DNA from: DYTH01 sp964552725
GTDB lineage: Bacteria > Desulfobacterota > Syntrophia > Syntrophales > UBA5619
DNA: 45,737 bases
Assembly (NCBI GenBank): GCA_964552725.1
Contig: CAZKHU010000011.1
Span: forward strand, 1-45,737
Direction: 5' to 3'
The notes under the pieces were generated by a model, which saw only the letters and a program-made list of their open reading frames with translations, made no database searches and was not told where the DNA came from. Below are positions 41,940 to 45,737 of this stretch, one piece after another (the stretch's first letter is position 1; the number at the start of each line of letters is the position of its first letter). The position numbers were made by a program, and so were the translations under genes.

Positions 41940-42529
41940 AAAAAATAACGGTATTTGCACAGATTCTGGTTTTCCTTTTTTTTGCCCTGAAGATTGCGGT
42001 TCTGGGAGGGGTAATGCAAAAACCTCTATTTGCTCAGGCGCAGACGCCCCCGATAAAAAATCAGAGCTCCCTGACCCCCTCAAATGTGCTTCAGGTTCCC
42101 CCGGCAGAAGGAAAAAAGGATTCTAACGAGGGGCCGCGCACTCTTATTTCCGCTCTTGAAGAAAAACAAAAAAAAATTGACAAGAAGGAGGCCTTTCTTA
42201 AAACCGAAGAACAGAGGCTGCTGGCGCTTAAGAAGGAAATTGTTGAAAAGATGGAAGCGTTAAAGGCGGATCAGGAAAAGTTCAATGCAGAGCTTGATAA
42301 GGCAAATATTGTCGATACCAAGAGATTCAAAGATCTGGCCAAGGTTTTTGATTCGACGCCTCCCGCTAAAGCCGGAGCAATGCTCGAGGTTATGGATTTA
42401 AGAACTGCCGCCGGGATCACAATGAATATGAAGAAGGAAAAAGCCGGCGCTATCTGGGGATATCTCAGCCCCCAGAAAGCGGTGGAAATAACACGGGAAA
42501 TAACCAGTGCCGGCAAGCAGGGGCCATGA
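41936..42529 (+). CDS. MotE-like flagellar protein with MgtE-N-type domain
   Basis: 197-residue protein with an N-terminal membrane helix (about 7-27), a proline-rich linker, a strong coiled coil (about 68-120, EKQKKIDKKEAFLKTEEQR) and a C-terminal domain (LAKVFDSTPPAKAGAMLEVMD, WGYLSPQKAVEITREI) resembling the MgtE N-terminal helical domain. Such genes sit between fliJ and fliK in many bacteria and are called MotE-like. The periplasmic MotE of rhizobia is a chaperone for MotC. The role here is inferred from position. Confidence 0.8.
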   Translation: MKKITVFAQILVFLFFALKIAVLGGVMQKPLFAQAQTPPIKNQSSLTPSNVLQVPPAEGKKDSNEGPRTLISALEEKQKKIDKKEAFLKTEEQRLLALKKEIVEKMEALKADQEKFNAELDKANIVDTKRFKDLAKVFDSTPPAKAGAMLEVMDLRTAAGITMNMKKEKAGAIWGYLSPQKAVEITREITSAGKQGP

Positions 42530-42685
42530 CAGGAATGCTGCCGGATAAGGGTAATTTTACATCAGGAAGAAAGTTTTTCATTAAAGGTAAATCCATACGG
42601 CATTTTTTTCCCTTTCCGATTGTCTGAAAACTGTAGATTCCCTTAAATAATCGATATGGTTCAGTAAATATATGTTCCCCACCGT

Positions 42686-42701
42686 GGCATATATATTGCT
42701 T
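42686..42701 (+). promoter_or_regulatory. Sigma-54 promoter of fliK
   Basis: TGGCATATATATTGCT matches TGGCAYRNNNNTTGCW at every defined position and lies 36 bases before the fliK ATG, in the only sizeable gap (about 207 bases) of the cluster after flgB. It would start a second transcript for fliK, flgD and downstream genes. Confidence 0.85.
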
Positions 42702-42736
42702 TTTAGTGCCCCGAAGAGACGATTGGGGCATAGGCA

Positions 42737-45169
42737 ATGGTAAAAAATGTTTTCACGAAAATTGAGCTTCTTGATCTTAATAAATCACTGAAAAAAGGTA
42801 AAAACGTTTCCGCAGCCGATGGTGAGATATCTCTGTCTGGAGCCGAAAATCCCGGCAATGATACAGGCGGAGCCTTTTCTTCATTTCTGCGGGATGGCCT
42901 CGACAGTCTGGTCGGCATTAACAATAACGATGGCTATGATGGCGATTATCGCAATTCAGAGGCGCTGTCTGTTGCCGGAGCGACTGAAAAGGAGTTGCAG
43001 AAAGAAAAAATTCTCGATGAAATTCTGATGCGGTATCGGGAAGACGAAGTATTGACCGATGCGCGACTGGAACCGTCTGAAAAAAATATTGGAATTGGCG
43101 CTGGCGTATCAGCGGCAAATATTTTTTCCAGGGAGGCCCTTTTTGTTGGCGCCGAAAAGCATGACTCGGAATATCGGGATTTTATAGAAAATGCAAGATT
43201 GGAATTATCTATCGCAGAGCAGATTGATAGCCGTGCCCGTTTGGCATCTGTCACGGAAGCCGTTGCAGTCGTGGCAGGAAGACCTGCAGAGAGGATAGCG
43301 GTTTCCGACAGGCAGGAGGATGAGGGGACTGATTTGCGGGCTCCCTTGAACGGTCGCGCGTTGCCTACGGAGATAATCGGCGGTGAGTCTGCCGATGCCC
43401 CGGTCGCTGATTATCCTGCTGCCGGGATGGTGTCTTCCCCGGACAAAGCGATATTTGCAAACGACAGGGCGGGATATCCTTTATCTGCAAAACTTCCGGG
43501 GGGCAGCCGAACTGCGGTAGAGGCTTTAACGCCGGGCAATCCATTGAAAGATACAGTGCCGCAGAAGGATGGAAGAATTGTTCCGGGTGGGGAAGGGATT
43601 CAGAAGACTGTCGATAATGCTGTTGCCGATAACTATCCTCCGGAAGTGGAAAAGGGCAGTGGAAAGTCGCCGGAGCTATCCGCCGCGAATCTGATTGACG
43701 GCCGCGTCCGTTTGGCATCTGTCCGGGGGGAAGCCGGCGCAGTCGTGGCAAGATTTGCAGAAAGGGTGGCGGTTTCCGGCAGACAGGGCGATGGGATTGA
43801 TTTGCGGGCTCCCTTGAACGGTCGTGCGTTGCCTACGGAGATAATCGGCGGCGAGCCTGTTGAGACCCCGGCCGCTGATTATCCTGCTGTCGGGATGGGG
43901 TCTACCCGGGAGAGAGGGATTTTTGCGGGTTACAGGCTGGGAGAGACGGCAGCCGCAAAGTTTCCGGAGGAGAGCCGAGCTGCGGGGAAGGCTTTGCCGC
44001 AGGACAATCCACTGAGGGGTGCAGTGGCGCAAAAGAATAGAGGGGCTTTTCCGGATGAGGAATCGATTCAGAGGGCTGCCGGGAATGTTGTTGCCGATAA
44101 TGATTCTCCGGAGGTGAAAAATGGCAGCGGAAAGTCGCCGGAATTATTCGCCGCAGATCCGCTGGATAGCCGCATCCGTTTGGAGTTTGTCCGGGAAGCC
44201 GGCGCAGTCGCGGCAAGATTTGCAGATAAGGTGGCGGTTTCCGTCAGGCAGGGCGACGGGATCGACCTGCAGGCGCCCTTAAAAGGTCTTGCGTTGCCGA
44301 CTGAGAGGATCGTTGAGCCTGCTGAGCTCCCGGCCTCTGACCATCCTGCTGCCAGGATCGCACTTTCCCGAGACAGATTGATTTTTGCAAACGACAGGCA
44401 GGGAGAGCCTTTATCTGCAAAGCTTCCGGAGGGCAGCCGAACTGCCGGCGAGGCTTTGCCGAAGGATAATCTATTGAAAGATGCAAGGTCGCAGAATGTT
44501 TCAGGCCCCGCTTTTCTCCAGGCGAAAGTCGATTCGCGAGGCATAAACCTTGCCGAGTCATGGGAGACGATGCCTCCATCTGCGCTGAAAGTTCAAAAAA
44601 GCAGGGTAATTTTTCCGCTTGAGGAGGTGGCAGGCAAGGCAGTTGGCAGTGACATTGTCGATGCCAATTCCAATAATATTGGACGTCAGTTCTTAAGTGC
44701 CGATATTTCAGCGCCTTTGGAAGGTCACAAGCTTGCCGATCAGGTTCAAAGAGGATTGCCGGAAGGCGCCCTCAAGGGTTCCGGCAGGGTAAGAATAAAT
44801 TTGTATCCCGAAAGTCTTGGCAGCGTGGATATGGATATTGTTGTCCGTGAAAACAGGGTGCATGTTTTTATAATTGCGGAAAGAGCAGATGTTGTGCAGG
44901 CCTTGCATGGGCAGCAGGAACAATTGAGAAACGCCTTGCAGTCCCAGGGTTTGCAGGTAAGCATTCTTGATTTTCAAATACGGGAAAATCCCGCCTCGCT
45001 GAGTGACGGCTCCCGGGGCGGCGACCTCTGGCGCCATCAAAATCAGGACAGGGGAAGAAAAGAAGAAAAGGATTATGAAGTTCCCCGCCTGTCGGGGAGG
45101 TTGGGTGCGCTGACCGGAAATATCATGCATAATAGCCAGATGGAACGCACTATAAGTATTTTTGTCTGA
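42737..45169 (+). CDS. fliK: Flagellar hook-length control protein FliK with internal repeats
   Basis: 810-residue secreted ruler that measures hook length and switches export from hook to filament. The C-terminal switch domain (about 655-760) has RINLYPESLGSVDMDIVV and ERADVVQALHGQQEQLRNAL. The N-terminal two thirds is low-complexity and holds tandem repeats of about 157 residues at 164-320, 321-476 and 477-~588 (last one partial). Typical FliK proteins are about 400-650 residues, so this one is long because of the repeats. A perfect sigma-54 promoter precedes it. Confidence 0.9.
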   Translation: MVKNVFTKIELLDLNKSLKKGKNVSAADGEISLSGAENPGNDTGGAFSSFLRDGLDSLVGINNNDGYDGDYRNSEALSVAGATEKELQKEKILDEILMRYREDEVLTDARLEPSEKNIGIGAGVSAANIFSREALFVGAEKHDSEYRDFIENARLELSIAEQIDSRARLASVTEAVAVVAGRPAERIAVSDRQEDEGTDLRAPLNGRALPTEIIGGESADAPVADYPAAGMVSSPDKAIFANDRAGYPLSAKLPGGSRTAVEALTPGNPLKDTVPQKDGRIVPGGEGIQKTVDNAVADNYPPEVEKGSGKSPELSAANLIDGRVRLASVRGEAGAVVARFAERVAVSGRQGDGIDLRAPLNGRALPTEIIGGEPVETPAADYPAVGMGSTRERGIFAGYRLGETAAAKFPEESRAAGKALPQDNPLRGAVAQKNRGAFPDEESIQRAAGNVVADNDSPEVKNGSGKSPELFAADPLDSRIRLEFVREAGAVAARFADKVAVSVRQGDGIDLQAPLKGLALPTERIVEPAELPASDHPAARIALSRDRLIFANDRQGEPLSAKLPEGSRTAGEALPKDNLLKDARSQNVSGPAFLQAKVDSRGINLAESWETMPPSALKVQKSRVIFPLEEVAGKAVGSDIVDANSNNIGRQFLSADISAPLEGHKLADQVQRGLPEGALKGSGRVRINLYPESLGSVDMDIVVRENRVHVFIIAERADVVQALHGQQEQLRNALQSQGLQVSILDFQIRENPASLSDGSRGGDLWRHQNQDRGRKEEKDYEVPRLSGRLGALTGNIMHNSQMERTISIFV
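43226..44500 (+). repeat. Tandem ~470-bp repeats inside fliK
   Basis: Unit 1 43226-43696 (471 bp), unit 2 43697-44164 (468 bp), unit 3 44165 to about 44500 (partial). Units 1 and 2 are nearly identical at DNA level over stretches such as the one encoding RAPLNGRALPTEIIGGE; unit 3 is more divergent (DLQAPLKGLALPTE). All units stay in frame. Confidence 0.88.
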
Positions 45170-45191
45170 GAGGTTAATGGGAGGTGTTGTT

Positions 45192-45632
45192 ATGATAGAT
45201 GCATCGAATACAGTAAAAAACGCGACCGGGACAAATTCCGCTTCAAAAGCGAGTACCGCCGAAACAGCCAGCTCCTTGGGCAAGGACGAGTTTTTCAAAA
45301 TGCTTATAGCTCAGTTGAAGAATCAGGACCCTCTGAATCCCCAGGATGGAGCCGAATTCTCCGCACAGCTTGCCCAGTTTTCCAGTCTCGAACAGCTTAC
45401 CAATCTCAATAAGACACTGGAAGCGCAAGGCGCAAGTTACAACGCCCTTATGAATCTGCAGTCGGTAAGCCTGGTAGGCAAGGAAGTAGAGGCAAAAATT
45501 GTTGATAAGGACACGGCCGAGAGCAAAACCGTCACCGGCACGGTTTCTGCCGTTCAATTCAAGGACAGCTCCATCTTTCTTACCGTAAACGATCAGGAAG
45601 TGCCTCTCGGCGATGTGGTATCAGTGAAATGA
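45192..45632 (+). CDS. flgD: Flagellar hook assembly scaffold protein FlgD
   Basis: Hook cap protein of 146 residues, shorter than E. coli FlgD (231). The diagnostic N-terminal half is present: LGKDEFFKMLIAQLKNQDPL, then AEFSAQLAQFSSLEQL. It continues into a tudor-like part with SLVGKEVEAKIV and ends at VPLGDVVSVK; the Ig-like insert seems absent. ATG at 45192 is preferred because GGGAGGTG ends about 6 bases before it; an in-frame ATG at 45177 is less well supported. Confidence 0.93.
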   Translation: MIDASNTVKNATGTNSASKASTAETASSLGKDEFFKMLIAQLKNQDPLNPQDGAEFSAQLAQFSSLEQLTNLNKTLEAQGASYNALMNLQSVSLVGKEVEAKIVDKDTAESKTVTGTVSAVQFKDSSIFLTVNDQEVPLGDVVSVK

Positions 45633-45727
45633 ATAAAAACCCGCATGTTCAATGACATTGCGTTTTATAGAGAAAATATTGACTTTAAATTGAGAAATTA
45701 AAAAAATTAAATTTAGGAGGACTGAAT

Positions 45728-45737
45728 ATGGCAACAT
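45728..45737 (+). CDS. Start of a further flagellar gene, cut by the window edge
   Basis: ATGGCAACAT follows an excellent AGGAGG (45715-45720) with normal spacing, 95 bases after flgD. Only three codons are visible. By gene order the hook protein FlgE or a small flagellar-operon protein is expected; the sequence itself cannot decide. Confidence 0.5.

Noticed and set aside
43365..44579. Several long open frames on the minus strand of fliK
   Set aside because: They mirror the repeated, Gly/Pro/Ala-rich coding of fliK, lack ribosome-binding sites and resemble no protein family.
1..45737. CRISPR arrays, transposases, phage genes or restriction/defence systems
   Set aside because: None seen: no spaced direct repeats, no transposase or integrase motifs, and nearly all DNA is covered by core genes.

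Overview
The window is a dense bacterial chromosome segment of about 45.7 kb with few non-coding gaps. Gene content and order point to a Gram-negative, flagellated member of the former Deltaproteobacteria, probably close to Syntrophus/Smithella (Syntrophales). This is inferred from several things together: argS followed by a SPOR protein and ffh; the pheT-ihfA-MerR order; a PxxKW cysteine-rich protein; a mannose-family PTS IID gene next to HPr and EI; a PlsB acyltransferase; and a sigma-54-driven flagellar cluster with FlrB/FlrC-like regulators. No species call is possible by reading alone. I saw no CRISPR array, insertion sequence, prophage or obviously foreign island.

Positions 1-7.3 kb hold housekeeping genes on the plus strand: argS, a membrane-anchored SPOR protein, ffh, rpsP, khpA, rimM, trmD, rplS, rnhB and yraN. 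From 7.25 to 9.6 kb two minus-strand genes convert UDP-glucose to UDP-xylose (ugd, uxs). From 9.8 to 11.9 kb lie rsmI, a small protein of unknown function, pgsA and tRNA-Val(GAC). From 12.0 to 19.6 kb is the classical translation cluster thrS-infC-rpmI-rplT-pheS-pheT-ihfA plus a MerR-type regulator. Its infC appears to start at a rare AUA codon.

From 19.7 to 25.9 kb come a minus-strand PxxKW protein with a terminator-like hairpin in its leader, then a PTS IID gene with ptsH and ptsI but no adjacent IIA, IIB or IIC, then plsB. From 26.0 to 30.1 kb are eno (minus), a TtcA-type tRNA thiolase, smpB with its partner tmRNA (ssrA), and a DUF2284 protein.

From 30.3 kb to the right edge is a flagellar locus. 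It opens with a secreted SPOR-TPR protein whose stop codon overlaps the start of a PAS sensor kinase of the FlrB type, followed by an FlrC-type sigma-54 activator. Then come flgB-flgC-fliE-fliF-fliG-fliH-fliI-fliJ, a MotE-like gene, fliK, flgD and the first codons of another gene. Excellent -24/-12 sigma-54 promoters precede flgB and fliK, consistent with control by the FlrC-like activator.

The most unusual observations are: (1) the FlrB-like kinase has Glu where the phospho-accepting His should be, although its ATP-binding domain and the partner receiver Asp look intact; (2) FliK, the hook-length ruler, carries about two and a half tandem copies of a ~157-residue repeat; (3) infC has an AUA start; (4) the PxxKW gene has a probable transcription attenuator; (5) the PTS cluster is reduced.
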